64,000 bases of DNA, from contig NZ_CP108394.1 of assembly GCF_041435215.1 (NCBI RefSeq), positions 7,502,001 through 7,566,000 of the forward strand, written 5' to 3'. Positions 37,489-46,588 of this stretch are shown here, one piece after another; the first letter of the stretch is position 1, and the number at the start of each line of letters is the position of its first letter. The position numbers were made by a program, and so were the translations under genes. The notes below the pieces were generated by a model. That model was not told where the DNA came from and searched no databases. It was given only the letters and a program-made list of their open reading frames with translations. This stretch comes from Streptomyces sp. NBC_01314 (lineage in GTDB: Bacteria; Actinomycetota; Actinomycetes; Streptomycetales; Streptomycetaceae).

Positions 37489-38643
37489 ATGTCCTCCGCA
37501 CTGACCGATCTCGTCCCGCTGCCGATCGTGCAGGCCCCGATGGCGGGCGGTGTGTCCGTGCCGCAGCTGGCCGCCGCCGTGTCCGAGGCGGGCGGGCTGG
37601 GGTTCCTCGCCGCCGGGTACAAGACGGCCGACGGGATGTATCAGGAGATCAAGACGCTCAGGGCGCTCACCTCGCGCCCTTTCGGCGTGAACCTGTTCAT
37701 GCCGCAGCCGGAGTACCCCGGTGCAAGCACCGGCTCCACCGGAGCGGCTGACGCCGCGCCCCCTGCTGCCGCCGCCGTCGAGGTGTACGCGGAGCAGCTG
37801 GCCGGTGAGGCCACCTGGTACGACTCCGAGCTGGGCGACCCCGACAGCGGGCGCGACGACGGCTACGAGGCCAAGCTCGCGGTGCTGCTCGACAACCCCG
37901 TGCCGGTGGTGTCGTTCCACTTCGGCTGTCCGACACCCGAGGTCATCGAGTCCTTCGCCCGCAAGGGCACCCTCACCCTGGTCACCGCGACCTCGGCGGA
38001 GGAGGCCCAGGCCGTGGAGCGGTCCGGGGCCCATGCCGTGATCGTGCAGGGCGTCGAGGCGGGCGGCCACCAGGGCACCCACCGGGACGACCCCGAGCGG
38101 GACTGCGCCGGCATCGGCCTGCTCTCCCTGGTCACCCAGGTCCGCGAGGCCGTGGCGCTGCCGGTGGTCGCGGCCGGCGGCATCATGCGCGGCAGCCAGA
38201 TCGCCGCCCTCCTCACGGCGGGTGCCAACGCGACCCAGCTCGGCACGGCGTTCCTCGCCACCACCGAGTCCGGCGCGCACGCCGTGCACAAGCAGGCGCT
38301 GACCGACCCCCTCTTCGTCCGCACGGAGCTGACCCGCGCCTTCTCCGGGCGCCCGGCCCGCGGTCTGCTCAACCGGTTCATGCGCGAGCACGGCCCGTAC
38401 GCGCCCGTCGCCTACCCCGAGGTCCACCACCTCACCTCGCCGCTGCGCAAGGCCGCCGCCAAGGCCGGGGACGCGCAGGGCATGGCGCTGTGGGCCGGGC
38501 AGGGGCACCGGATGGCCCGGCGCCTGCCTGCCGGGGAGCTGGTCGAGGTGCTGGCCGCCGAGATCGCCGCCGCGCAGGCCGAGCAGGCCTCCGCGCGGAT
38601 CGGCAGCCGGGGTGGCGGACAGACCGGGAGCGAGGGCCGATGA
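37489..38643 (+). CDS. Nitronate monooxygenase family flavoprotein
   Basis: A 384-residue TIM-barrel FMN enzyme. Motifs: PIVQAPMAGGVSVPQLAAAV, FGVNLFMPQ, GVEAGGHQGTH, AAGGIMRG and ANATQLGTAFLATTES. These oxidise alkyl nitronates such as propionate-3-nitronate; class I and II members differ and the exact substrate is not certain. CAACAT (37477-37482) lies 6 nt before the ATG, suggesting a leaderless mRNA. The stop overlaps rsmE by 4 nt (ATGA). Confidence 0.9.
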   Translation: MSSALTDLVPLPIVQAPMAGGVSVPQLAAAVSEAGGLGFLAAGYKTADGMYQEIKTLRALTSRPFGVNLFMPQPEYPGASTGSTGAADAAPPAAAAVEVYAEQLAGEATWYDSELGDPDSGRDDGYEAKLAVLLDNPVPVVSFHFGCPTPEVIESFARKGTLTLVTATSAEEAQAVERSGAHAVIVQGVEAGGHQGTHRDDPERDCAGIGLLSLVTQVREAVALPVVAAGGIMRGSQIAALLTAGANATQLGTAFLATTESGAHAVHKQALTDPLFVRTELTRAFSGRPARGLLNRFMREHGPYAPVAYPEVHHLTSPLRKAAAKAGDAQGMALWAGQGHRMARRLPAGELVEVLAAEIAAAQAEQASARIGSRGGGQTGSEGR

Positions 38644-39380
38644 CCGCACCCGTGTTCGTGGTGGACCGCTTCGACGGCCGGGGACCGGAGATCGTGCTCG
38701 ACGGCCCCGAGGGGCGGCACGCCGTCTCGGTGAAGCGGCTGAAGCCCGGTGAGGACGTCGTCCTCACCGACGGGCGGGGCCGGTGGCTGGAGGGCGTGGT
38801 GAAGGCCGCCGAGGGCAAGGACCGGCTGGTCGTCATGGACGTGGGATGCCTCCTTGAGGAGCCCCCGGCGCAGCCCCGTATCACCGTCGTCCAGGCGCTG
38901 CCCAAGGGCGACCGGGGCGAAGTGGCCGTGGAGACCATGACCGAGGTCGGGGTCGACGCGATCGTGCCCTGGGCCGCCTCCCGCTGCATCACCCAGTGGA
39001 AGGGCGACCGGGGGCTGAAGGCCCTCACCAAGTGGCGGTCCACCGCGCGGGAGGCGGGCAAGCAGTCCCGCCGGGTGCGGTTCCCCGAGGTCGCTGACGC
39101 GGCCACGAGCAAGCAGGTCGCGGCGCTGCTGGCGAAGGCCGACTTCGCCGCCGTACTGCACGAGAGCGGCGACGGGACGCTGGCCACCGCCGAGCTGCCG
39201 GCGGCCGGGGAGATCGTGCTCGTCGTGGGGCCGGAGGGGGGCGTGTCGCCCGAGGAACTGGCGCTCTTCGGCGAGGCGGGCGCGCGGGCATACCGACTCG
39301 GGCCCAGTGTGCTGCGTACGTCGACCGCCGGGACGGCGGCCGGGGCGCTGCTGCTGGGCAGAACCGGACGCTGGTCCTGA
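38640..39380 (+). CDS. rsmE: 16S rRNA (uracil-1498-N3)-methyltransferase
   Basis: A 246-residue SPOUT-class enzyme that methylates U1498 in the 30S subunit. The N-terminal PUA-like domain (MTAPVFVVDRFDGRG) and the knotted SAM site (VLVVGPEGGVSPEELALF, LGPSVLRTSTAGTAA) are both present. ATG 38640 overlaps the preceding stop and fits the family start. In many bacteria rsmE follows dnaJ in the hrcA operon; here the nitronate monooxygenase gene intervenes. Confidence 0.95.
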   Translation: MTAPVFVVDRFDGRGPEIVLDGPEGRHAVSVKRLKPGEDVVLTDGRGRWLEGVVKAAEGKDRLVVMDVGCLLEEPPAQPRITVVQALPKGDRGEVAVETMTEVGVDAIVPWAASRCITQWKGDRGLKALTKWRSTAREAGKQSRRVRFPEVADAATSKQVAALLAKADFAAVLHESGDGTLATAELPAAGEIVLVVGPEGGVSPEELALFGEAGARAYRLGPSVLRTSTAGTAAGALLLGRTGRWS

Positions 39381-39423
39381 CCACCCCGGTCCGGACCGCC
39401 GTCCCCGAACCCCTGGGAGCATC

Positions 39424-39816
39424 GTGGAACTCGCCCAAGTAAGGCTGCTCGTCTCCGACTTCCCCGCCTGCTACCGCTTCTACGCCGATGTCCTCGGGCT
39501 GAAGCCGCAGTCCGGGGCGGCCGAGGGGCCGTACGAGAAGTTCAGTCCGGCGATCGGGTCCGCGGGCATCGCCCTGCAGGACCGCGCGATGATGGCGCAG
39601 GTGCTCGGGGAGCTGGCCGACGCCGCGAACGGGCACCGGTCGCTGGTCGTCCTGCGGGTCGACGACCTCGACACGTACTGCGAGCAGATCACCGCGCGCG
39701 GCGCGCGGCTCCTCCACGGGCCGGCACCCATGACCGACCGGATGCGCGTGGCCCATCTCAAGGACCCCGAGGGGAACTTGGTGGAGCTGCAGGAATGGCT
39801 GCTGCTGCGCGGCTGA
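39424..39816 (+). CDS. VOC-superfamily (glyoxalase-like) protein
   Basis: A 130-residue protein with the paired beta-alpha-beta-beta-beta units of vicinal-oxygen-chelate proteins: VELAQVRLLVSDFPACYRFY at the start and VAHLKDPEGNLVELQEW at the end. The typical metal Glu is in LVELQEW; function unknown (dioxygenase, isomerase and resistance proteins share the fold). GTG 39424 has GGGAG 6 nt upstream. It follows rsmE by 43 bp on the same strand. Confidence 0.85.
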   Translation: MELAQVRLLVSDFPACYRFYADVLGLKPQSGAAEGPYEKFSPAIGSAGIALQDRAMMAQVLGELADAANGHRSLVVLRVDDLDTYCEQITARGARLLHGPAPMTDRMRVAHLKDPEGNLVELQEWLLLRG

Positions 39817-39841
39817 GGCCCCTCTCGTCCGCGGACCACGG

Positions 39842-39889
39842 ATCCACTCCGTCCGTGCACGACGTATCCACCCCGTCCGTGCACGACGG
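39842..39889 (+). repeat. 24-bp tandem duplication
   Basis: ATCCAC(T/C)CCGTCCGTGCACGACG occurs twice, back to back, in the intergenic region before the lipoprotein gene. Each copy contains the palindrome GTGCAC. Confidence 0.75.
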
Positions 39890-39960
39890 ATTCACCCTTC
39901 CCGGCAGCATGACCGCATGCGGTCTTCCGTCGCGCGGCGGGCGGTGGCAGGCTGCCGTTC

Positions 39961-40551
39961 ATGGGGGCATGGAGGCGTGTCAGGGCGTACCGGACAGGCG
40001 GGCGCAGGCTCCTGCTGGGAGCCGGGCTCGGGATCGGCGCGGTCCTCGGCCTGGTGGCCTGCGAGGGCGGCGGGCTCAACACCGGCGCGGTCGCGTTCAC
40101 GACGGACCAGCTCGGCACCAAGGAGCTGGAGCGGCAGGGTCTCGACGTCCGGTGGCTCACCTGCACGGCGTCCTACGACAGCGACGGCGACGGTGACCGG
40201 CAGAGCGGCGGGAAGCAGGGTGACGGCGAGAAGTCCACGTCGCCTTCCGCGTCCGCCAATACCGTCGCGAACGTCGACTGCACGGGCGAGGACAAGGAAG
40301 GCCGGGACATCTCCCTCACCGGCAAGGTGACGAAAGAGGTCAACGGCAAGTGCGTCCGCGGCGACCTGAGAGCGAAGGTCGGCGGCAAGGAGTGGTTCCA
40401 CGTCGACGTGCTCGGCAACTGCGACGCCCCCGACCCGGGGCCGAGCGCCGGGTCGCCGAACCCCGGTCGGCCGGGACCGACCGTCACGGTCACCGTCACC
40501 CAGACCATCTGGTGCCAGAAGGACCCGGCGTGCGTGCCCGAGGGCAAGTGA
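39961..40551 (+). CDS. Putative lipoprotein, unknown function
   Basis: 196 residues. The N terminus has arginines (WRRVRAYRTGGRRLL), a hydrophobic stretch and a lipobox-like LVAC, so Cys34 would be lipidated and the protein anchored outside the membrane. The mature part has four further cysteines (LTCTAS, VDCTGE, GKCVRG, GNCDAP), possibly two disulfides, a hydrophilic Asp/Ser/Gly insert and a Pro-rich segment before TVTVTVTQTIWCQKDPACVP. No enzyme motif. A weak leaderless -10 (CAGGCT, 39948-39953) precedes the ATG. Confidence 0.75.
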   Translation: MGAWRRVRAYRTGGRRLLLGAGLGIGAVLGLVACEGGGLNTGAVAFTTDQLGTKELERQGLDVRWLTCTASYDSDGDGDRQSGGKQGDGEKSTSPSASANTVANVDCTGEDKEGRDISLTGKVTKEVNGKCVRGDLRAKVGGKEWFHVDVLGNCDAPDPGPSAGSPNPGRPGPTVTVTVTQTIWCQKDPACVPEGK

Positions 40552-40605
40552 GGCCCGGCGCGAGGGACATGATCCAAACCCCTCCCAATCGGGCCGAACG
40601 CTGCT

Positions 40606-40611
40606 TACAGT
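40606..40611 (+). promoter_or_regulatory. -10 box of tricorn-type protease (leaderless)
   Basis: TACAGT ends 6 nt before GTG 40618; no ribosome site precedes the start. Confidence 0.5.
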
Positions 40612-40617
40612 GACCGG

Positions 40618-43600
40618 GTGACTCAGCTCGCGTATTTCCGGTATCCGCACCTGCACGGCGACCTGGTCGCCTTCACCGCCGAGGACGACGTGTGGGTCGC
40701 GCCTCTGGACGGCGGCCGTGCCTGGCGGGTCAGCGCGGACAACGTGCCCGTGAACCATCCGCGGATCTCCCCGGACGGCACCACCGTCGCGTGGACCTCC
40801 ACGCGGGACGGCGCGCCCGAGGTGCATGTCGCGCCCGTGGACGGCGGGTCGGCCAAGCGCCTCACATACTGGGGGAGTTGGCGCACCCAGGTGCGCGGCT
40901 GGACGCCCGACGGCCAGGTCCTCGCGCTCAGCACCCACGGCCAGGCCAGCCTCCGGCGGAGCTGGGCGCACGCCGTCCCGCTCGACGGCGGCCCGGCCAC
41001 CACCCTCCCGTACGGTCCGGTCGGCGATGTCGCCCACGGCCCCGCCACCGTGCTGCTGTCCGCGCCGATGGGCCGTGAGGCCGCCTGGTGGAAGCGGTAC
41101 CGGGGCGGCACGGCGGGCAAGCTGTGGATCGACCGCGCGGCCGAGGACGGCAAGGACGGCGAGGGCGCCGGGTCGGCCGGTGAATTCGTACGCCTGCACG
41201 CCGAGTTGGACGGGAACATCGAGTACCCGCTGTGGCTCGGCGACCGGGTCGCGTTCCTGTCCGACCACGAGGGCGTCGGGGCTCTGTACTCCTCCCTCGC
41301 CGACGGCTCCGACCTGCGGCGGCACACCCCGGTCGACGGGTTTTACGCCCGGCACGCGGCCACCGACGGCACCCGGGTCGTGTACGCGTCCGCCGGCGAA
41401 CTGTGGCTGCTGGACGACCTGGACGGGGCCGAGCCGCGCAGGCTCGACATCCGGCTCGGCGGACAGCGCGTCGACCTCCAGCCGTTCCCGGCGAACGCCT
41501 CCCGCTGGTTCGGCTCCGCCTCGCCCGACCACACGGCCCGGGGCAGCGCCGTCTCCGTGCGCGGCTCCGTCCACTGGATCACGCACCGCTCCGGCCCCGC
41601 CCGCGCGCTCGCCGCCGAGCAGGGCGTACGGGCCCGGCTGCCGCGCACCTTCCGGGTGGAGGGCGAGGAGTGGGTGGTGTGGGTGACGGACGCGGAGGGC
41701 GACGACGCCCTGGAGTTCGCCCCGGCGACCGGCGTCGGCCCCGGCGCCACCCCGCGCCGGCTCGCCGCCGGACAGCTGGGCCGCGTCCTCGGGCTCGCCG
41801 TGGCGCCCGACGGCAGCCGGGTCGCCGTCGCCACGCACGACGGCCGGGTCCTGTTCGTCGAGCGGGAGACCGGAGAGGTCCGCGAGGTCGACCACAGCGA
41901 GGACGGCGAAGTGACGGGCCTGGTCTTCTCGCCCGACTCGGCCTGGCTCGCCTGGTCGCACCCCGGCCCGCGCCCGCTGCGTCAGCTCAAGCTCGCCAAC
42001 ACCGCCGACCTGTCCGTCACCGAGGCGACCCCGCTCCGCTTCCAGGACTTCTCACCGGCGTTCACGCTCGACGGCAAGCACCTCGCCTTCCTCTCCGCCC
42101 GCGCCTTCGACCCCGTCTACGACGAACACGTCTTCGACCTCCACTTCGTCAGCGGGGCCCGCCCGCACCTCATCACGCTCGCCGCGACCACCCCGTCCCC
42201 CTTCGGGCCGCAGCGCCACGGCCGGCCGTTCGAGGCGCCCGACAAGGACGAGACCCCGGACAGCGAGGGCGCACCCACGACCCGGATCGACCTCGAAGGG
42301 CTCGCCGACCGGATCGTCCCCTTCCCGGTCGAGGCCGCCCGCTACTCGACGCTCCGCGCCGCCAAGGACGGCGTGCTGTGGCTGCGCCACCCCGTGACCG
42401 GCGTCCTGGGCCACTCCCGGGCCACGCCCGACGACCCCGAACCGAAGTCCTCCCTGGAGCGTTACGACCTCGCCCAGCGGCGCCTCGAATACCTCGCCTC
42501 CGACGCCGACCACTTCGCCGTCAGCGGCGACGGCAAGCGGGTTCTGCTGTGGACCGACGGCAAACTCAAGGTCGTCCCCAGCGACCGGCGCGCCTCGAAC
42601 GACGACGAGAGCGACACCAACATCACCGTCGACCTCTCGCGCGTACGGCGGACCGTCGACCCGGCCGCCGAGTGGCGCCAGATGTTCGACGAGGCCGGCC
42701 GTCTCATGCGGGACAACTTCTGGCGCCCGGACCTCGGCGGGGTGGACTGGGACGGCGTCCTGGACAGGTACCGCCCGGTCCTCGACCGGCTCGCCACGCA
42801 CGACGACCTGGTCGACCTGCTGTGGGAGGTGCAGGGCGAGTTGGGCACCTCGCACGCGTACGTCACCCCGCGCGGCCGGGGCGGTTCCGGCGACCGGCGG
42901 CAGGGGCTGCTCGGGGCGGACGTCTCCCGGCACGAGGACGGCCCGCAGGGGTCCGTGCTGTGGCGCATCGACCGGGTGCTGCCCTCCGAGACCTCCGACC
43001 CCGACGCACACTCGCCGCTCGCCGCTCCGGGAGTGGCCGTGCGGGCCGGCGACGCGATCGTCGCCGTGGGCGGGCAGCCGGTCGACCCGGTGGCCGGGCC
43101 CGGCCCGCTGCTCGTCGGCACGGCCGGCAAGGCGGTCGAGCTGACCGTCCTGCCGTCCGGCGGCGGGGATCTCCGGCATCCCGTCGTGGTGCCCATCTCC
43201 GACGAGGAACCGTTGCGGTACCACGCGTGGGTGGCGGACCGGCGGGCCTACGTCCACGAGAGGTCCGGCGGCCGGCTCGGGTATCTGCACGTGCCCGACA
43301 TGGTCGGCTCCGGCTGGGCCCAGCTCCACCGCGATCTGCGGATCGAGGTCGCCCGGGAGGGGCTCGTCGTGGACGTCCGGGAGAACCGGGGCGGCCACAC
43401 GTCGCAGCTCGTCGTGGAGAAGCTCGCGCGACGGATCGTCGGATGGGACCTGCCGCGCGGGATGCGGCCGACCAGCTACCCCGACGACGCGCCCCGGGGG
43501 CCCGTCGTCGCCGTCGCCAACGAGTTCTCCGGGTCCGACGGGGACATCGTCAACGCGGCGATCAAGGCGCTCGGGATCGGGCCGGTGGTCGGTACGCGGA

Positions 43601-43863
43601 CGTGGGGCGGTGTCGTCGGGATCGACAGCCGGTACCGGCTGGTGGACGGGACGCTCGTGACCCAGCCGAAGTACGCCTTCTGGTTGGAGGGGTACGGGTG
43701 GGGGGTCGAGAACCACGGCGTCGATCCGGATGTGGAGGTCGTGCAGGCGCCGCAGGACCACGCGGCCGGGCGTGACCCCCAGCTCGACGAGGCGATCCGG
43801 ATCGCGCTGGCCGGACTTGAGGAGACTCCGGCGAAGGTGGCACCTCCGCTGCCGGAGGCGTAG
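40618..43863 (+). CDS. Tricorn-type serine protease (S41)
   Basis: 1081 residues, cytosolic. Two beta-propeller domains (repeat motifs such as ISPDGTTVAW, LSDHEGVGALYSSLADG, FSPDSAWLAW) occupy residues 1-660. A C1 helical domain, PDZ (VRAGDAIVAVGGQPV) and catalytic C2 domain follow. Catalytic residues correspond to His746 (GTSHAYV), Ser973-Asp974 (NEFSGSDGD) and Glu1031 (GVENHGVDPD), matching archaeal tricorn. Tricorn trims proteasome products to short peptides; actinomycetes with proteasomes keep it. GTG start fixed by the leaderless -10. Followed by a 131-bp palindromic element. Confidence 0.93.
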   Translation: MTQLAYFRYPHLHGDLVAFTAEDDVWVAPLDGGRAWRVSADNVPVNHPRISPDGTTVAWTSTRDGAPEVHVAPVDGGSAKRLTYWGSWRTQVRGWTPDGQVLALSTHGQASLRRSWAHAVPLDGGPATTLPYGPVGDVAHGPATVLLSAPMGREAAWWKRYRGGTAGKLWIDRAAEDGKDGEGAGSAGEFVRLHAELDGNIEYPLWLGDRVAFLSDHEGVGALYSSLADGSDLRRHTPVDGFYARHAATDGTRVVYASAGELWLLDDLDGAEPRRLDIRLGGQRVDLQPFPANASRWFGSASPDHTARGSAVSVRGSVHWITHRSGPARALAAEQGVRARLPRTFRVEGEEWVVWVTDAEGDDALEFAPATGVGPGATPRRLAAGQLGRVLGLAVAPDGSRVAVATHDGRVLFVERETGEVREVDHSEDGEVTGLVFSPDSAWLAWSHPGPRPLRQLKLANTADLSVTEATPLRFQDFSPAFTLDGKHLAFLSARAFDPVYDEHVFDLHFVSGARPHLITLAATTPSPFGPQRHGRPFEAPDKDETPDSEGAPTTRIDLEGLADRIVPFPVEAARYSTLRAAKDGVLWLRHPVTGVLGHSRATPDDPEPKSSLERYDLAQRRLEYLASDADHFAVSGDGKRVLLWTDGKLKVVPSDRRASNDDESDTNITVDLSRVRRTVDPAAEWRQMFDEAGRLMRDNFWRPDLGGVDWDGVLDRYRPVLDRLATHDDLVDLLWEVQGELGTSHAYVTPRGRGGSGDRRQGLLGADVSRHEDGPQGSVLWRIDRVLPSETSDPDAHSPLAAPGVAVRAGDAIVAVGGQPVDPVAGPGPLLVGTAGKAVELTVLPSGGGDLRHPVVVPISDEEPLRYHAWVADRRAYVHERSGGRLGYLHVPDMVGSGWAQLHRDLRIEVAREGLVVDVRENRGGHTSQLVVEKLARRIVGWDLPRGMRPTSYPDDAPRGPVVAVANEFSGSDGDIVNAAIKALGIGPVVGTRTWGGVVGIDSRYRLVDGTLVTQPKYAFWLEGYGWGVENHGVDPDVEVVQAPQDHAAGRDPQLDEAIRIALAGLEETPAKVAPPLPEA

Positions 43864-43868
43864 TTCTC

Positions 43869-43923
43869 TCGCCTCCGCCGCCTCTACCCATCCCATCCCC
43901 AGGGACGGTGCCCCTTCGACCCC
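43869..43923 (+). repeat. Dispersed ~55-bp repeat, copy 2
   Basis: It matches 18664-18720 at most positions (CGCC.CC.CTACCC, TCCCATCCCCAGGG, GCCCCTTCGACCCC). Both copies lie just after a stop codon on the same strand. Confidence 0.65.
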
Positions 43924-44040
43924 CTGGGCGCGGGTTCGTCGGGGTTTCTCGCGCAGTTCCCCGCGCCCTGACAGGGGCGCGGGGAACTGCGCGAACGGGG
44001 TCCGGGGCGGAGCCCCGAGCCCTTACGGGGTCGAAGGGGC
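43910..44040. repeat. 131-bp nested inverted repeat (REP-like, probable terminator)
   Basis: The outer arms GCCCCTTCGACCCC (43910-43923) and GGGGTCGAAGGGGC (44027-44040) are perfect complements. Inside lies a perfect 19-bp stem, CGCGCAGTTCCCCGCGCCC (43950-43968) with its complement (43975-43993), loop TGACAG. The inner motif recurs at 46410-46492 and 62420-62440. Confidence 0.85.
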
Positions 44041-44119
44041 GGCAGCCTTTCGCGGCGGGGGCGGAAACGCCTCGCTACGATGCCCCCGTAGGGGATCACC
44101 GGTGGCTGGGAGGCAACAA

Positions 44120-44473
44120 ATGGCTGGGGAGCCGCAGGACGACTGTCTGTTCTGCAAGATCGTGGCAGGGCACGTACCGGCGACGATCGTGCGGGAGACC
44201 GACACGACGGTCGCGTTCAGGGACATCAACCCACAGGCACCGACGCACGTCCTGGTCATCCCGAAGGCGCACTACGCGGACGCCGCGACACTCGCCGCCG
44301 CCGCCCCGGAACTCGCCGCGGACGTACTCCGCGAGACCCAGGCCGTCGCGGACGAGGACAAACTGGAGAGCTACCGGATCGTCTTCAACACAGGCACCGG
44401 CGCCGGCCAGACCGTGTTCCACGCGCACGCCCACATCGTCGGCGGTCGCGGCCTGCAGTGGCCCCCCGGATAA
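44120..44473 (+). CDS. HIT-family (histidine triad) protein
   Basis: A 117-residue HINT-type nucleotide hydrolase/transferase: CLFCKIVAGHVPATIV with a Cys-x2-Cys pair, THVLVIPKAHY, and the triad VFHAHAHIVGG. Such proteins hydrolyse AMP-lysine or AMP-amine bonds. ATG 44120 is preceded by GGGAGG at 6 nt; GTG 44102 would lack a ribosome site. TACGAT (44076-44081) is a candidate -10. RNase Z begins 6 nt after the stop, so the two are probably cotranscribed. Confidence 0.93.
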   Translation: MAGEPQDDCLFCKIVAGHVPATIVRETDTTVAFRDINPQAPTHVLVIPKAHYADAATLAAAAPELAADVLRETQAVADEDKLESYRIVFNTGTGAGQTVFHAHAHIVGGRGLQWPPG

Positions 44474-44479
44474 CGGGCC

Positions 44480-45388
44480 GTGTCCATACGTGAACTGGTG
44501 GTCCTCGGCACCGCCAGCCAGGTCCCGACCCGGCACCGCAACCACAACGGCTATCTCCTGCGCTGGGACGCGGAGGGACTGCTCTTCGACCCGGGCGAGG
44601 GCACCCAGCGGCAGATGCTGCGCGCCGGGGTCGCCGCGCACGACCTGAACCGCATATGTGTCACCCATTTCCACGGCGATCACTCGCTGGGGCTGGCCGG
44701 TGTGATCCAGCGGATCAATCTCGACCGGGTTCCGCACGACGTCACGGCGCACTACCCGCGTTCCGGGCAGCGGTTCTTCGACCGGCTGCGGTACGCCACC
44801 GCGTACCGGGAGACGGTCCAGCTGATCGAGGCGCCGGTCGACGGGGAGGGCGGGGCGCTGGCCACCACGCCGTCGTTCACGCTCGACGCGCGGAAGCTCT
44901 CGCACCCAGTCGAGTCGTACGGGTACCGGCTCGTCGAGCCCGACGGGCGCCGGATGCTGCCCGAGCGGCTCGCCGAGCGCGGGATCAAGGGGCCGGACAT
45001 CGGGCTGATTCAGCGGACAGGGGCGATCGGGGACGTCTCCCTCGACGAGGTGAGCGAGGTGCGGCGCGGACAGCGGTTCGCGTTCGTCATGGACACCCGG
45101 CTGTGCGACGGGGTCTACGCCCTCGCCGACGCGGCCGACATGCTCGTCATCGAGTCGACGTTCCTCGACGAGGACGTCCAACTCGCGGTGGACCATGGCC
45201 ATCTGACGGCAGGCCAGGCCGCCTCGGTGGCCCGTGACTGCGGCGTACGGCACCTCGTGCTCACCCACTTCAGCCAGCGGTACTCCGATCCCGCCGAGTT
45301 CGAACGGCAGGCGCGGGCCGTCGGGTTCGAGGGGGAGCTCACCGTGGCACACGACCTGATGAGGGTGGCGCTTCCGAAACGGCGGTAG
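44480..45388 (+). CDS. rnz: Ribonuclease Z
   Basis: A 302-residue tRNA 3'-processing endonuclease of the MBL fold. Zinc motif [12 protein letters not shown]-terminal [11 protein letters not shown], the exosite region [13 protein letters not shown] and the C-terminal [11 protein letters not shown] and LTHFSQRY. This genome's tRNAs do not encode CCA (both tRNA-Ala here lack it), consistent with dependence on RNase Z. GTG 44480 directly after the HIT gene. Confidence 0.94.
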   Translation: MSIRELVVLGTASQVPTRHRNHNGYLLRWDAEGLLFDPGEGTQRQMLRAGVAAHDLNRICVTHFHGDHSLGLAGVIQRINLDRVPHDVTAHYPRSGQRFFDRLRYATAYRETVQLIEAPVDGEGGALATTPSFTLDARKLSHPVESYGYRLVEPDGRRMLPERLAERGIKGPDIGLIQRTGAIGDVSLDEVSEVRRGQRFAFVMDTRLCDGVYALADAADMLVIESTFLDEDVQLAVDHGHLTAGQAASVARDCGVRHLVLTHFSQRYSDPAEFERQARAVGFEGELTVAHDLMRVALPKRR

Positions 45389-45396
45389 CACACCCG

Positions 45397-45402
45397 TACG
45401 AT
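45397..45402 (+). promoter_or_regulatory. -10 box of adenine/adenosine deaminase (leaderless)
   Basis: TACGAT ends 6 nt before ATG 45409, the same hexamer and spacing as before the IclR gene. Confidence 0.5.
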
Positions 45403-45408
45403 GCGTTG

Positions 45409-46401
45409 ATGTCCCTCCCCAAAGCTGAACTGCACCTGCACATCGAAGGAACCCTGGAGCCGGAGCTGGCGTTCGCGCTGGCCGCCCGGAACGGGGTCGC
45501 GCTGCCGTACGCGGACACGGACGCGCTCCGCAAGGCGTACGAGTTCGAGGATCTGCGGTCCTTTCTGAACCTCTACTACGAGCTGATGGCCGTCCTGCGC
45601 ACCGAGCAGGACTTCGCGGACCTCGCCGACGCCTACCTGGCCCGCGCCGCCGCCCAGGGCGTACGGCACGCGGAGATCTTCTTCGATCCGCAGGCCCATG
45701 TCGCGCGGGGCGTCGGGATGGGAACGGTCGTCGAGGGGCTGTGGCGGGCGCTGGGGACGAGTGAGGAGACACACGGCGTCTCCACTCAGCTGATCATGTG
45801 CTTTCTGCGGGACGAGTCCGCGGCCTCGGCCCTCGACACGCTGGAGGCCGCGAAGCCGTACCTCGACCGGATCGTCGGGATCGGGCTGGACTCGGCCGAG
45901 GTCGGGCATCCGCCGGTCAAGTTCCGCGCGGTGTACGAGGCGGCCGCCGCGCTGGGGCTGCGGCGCGTCGCGCACGCGGGGGAGGAGGGGCCGCCGGAGT
46001 ACATCACCGAGGCCCTCGACGTCCTCGGTGTCGAACGCGTCGACCACGGACTGCGGTGCATGGAGGACCCCGCCCTCGTCGAGCGGCTGGCGCGCGACCG
46101 GATCCCGCTGACGCTGTGCCCGTTGTCGAACGTCCGGCTGCGGACCGTCGACACCCTCGCCGACCACCCCCTGCCCGCCATGCTCGACGCGGGCCTGCTC
46201 TGCACGGTCAACTCCGACGACCCGGCCTACTTCGGCGGATACGCCGGTGACAACTTCGACGCCGTACGGCAGACGCTGGGCCTGAGCGAGGACCGGCTGC
46301 GCGAGCTGGCCCGCAACTCCTTCACCGCGTCCTTCCTGGAGCACGACGAGGAGCGGCGGGCCCGGTACCTCGCCGAGGTGGACGCGTACGAGTTCGGATG
46401 A
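45409..46401 (+). CDS. Adenine deaminase (type 2)/adenosine deaminase family
   Basis: A 330-residue zinc amidohydrolase. Motifs: KAELHLHIEGTLEPE (metal His pair), VAHAGEEGPPEYI, VDHGLRCMEDP, LTLCPLSNVRL and VNSDDPAYFGG. The IEGTLEPE and GEEGPPEY signatures point to the adenine deaminase type 2 branch rather than classical adenosine deaminase, where HLDG is usual; substrate should be tested. It forms hypoxanthine (or inosine) in purine salvage. Transcribed separately from rnz as its own -10 indicates; convergent with the PfkB kinase gene across a palindromic element. Confidence 0.88.
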   Translation: MSLPKAELHLHIEGTLEPELAFALAARNGVALPYADTDALRKAYEFEDLRSFLNLYYELMAVLRTEQDFADLADAYLARAAAQGVRHAEIFFDPQAHVARGVGMGTVVEGLWRALGTSEETHGVSTQLIMCFLRDESAASALDTLEAAKPYLDRIVGIGLDSAEVGHPPVKFRAVYEAAAALGLRRVAHAGEEGPPEYITEALDVLGVERVDHGLRCMEDPALVERLARDRIPLTLCPLSNVRLRTVDTLADHPLPAMLDAGLLCTVNSDDPAYFGGYAGDNFDAVRQTLGLSEDRLRELARNSFTASFLEHDEERRARYLAEVDAYEFG

Positions 46402-46406
46402 GGTGG

Positions 46407-46492
46407 GGCTGGTCGCGCAATCCCCGCGTCCCTTGACGGCATGGGGCGCGCCCCGGGTCCTTCAGGGGCGCGGGGAACTGCGCGAGCGACCA
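46407..46492. repeat. REP-like inverted repeat between convergent genes
   Basis: GGTCGCGCAATCCCCGCGTCCC (first 20 bases from 46410) is imperfectly complementary to the GCGCGGGGAACTGCGCGAGCG arm ending about 46490. It is the same motif as the inner stem at 43950-43993, and a likely two-way terminator. Confidence 0.65.
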
Positions 46493-46588
46493 CGACGGAC
46501 CCGCACCCGCACCCGTACCGTCCCCGACAACCCCCGCCCCCCGAGCTCTCACGCGGCGGCGTCACGGAGCGGCGCAAGCCGATCGGCG

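Noticed and set aside
39892..43775. Long ORFs on both strands over the tricorn-type gene (689 and 847 residues)
   Set aside because: Off-frame readings with Arg/Pro or Gly/Arg low complexity; the tricorn frame has full catalytic motifs.
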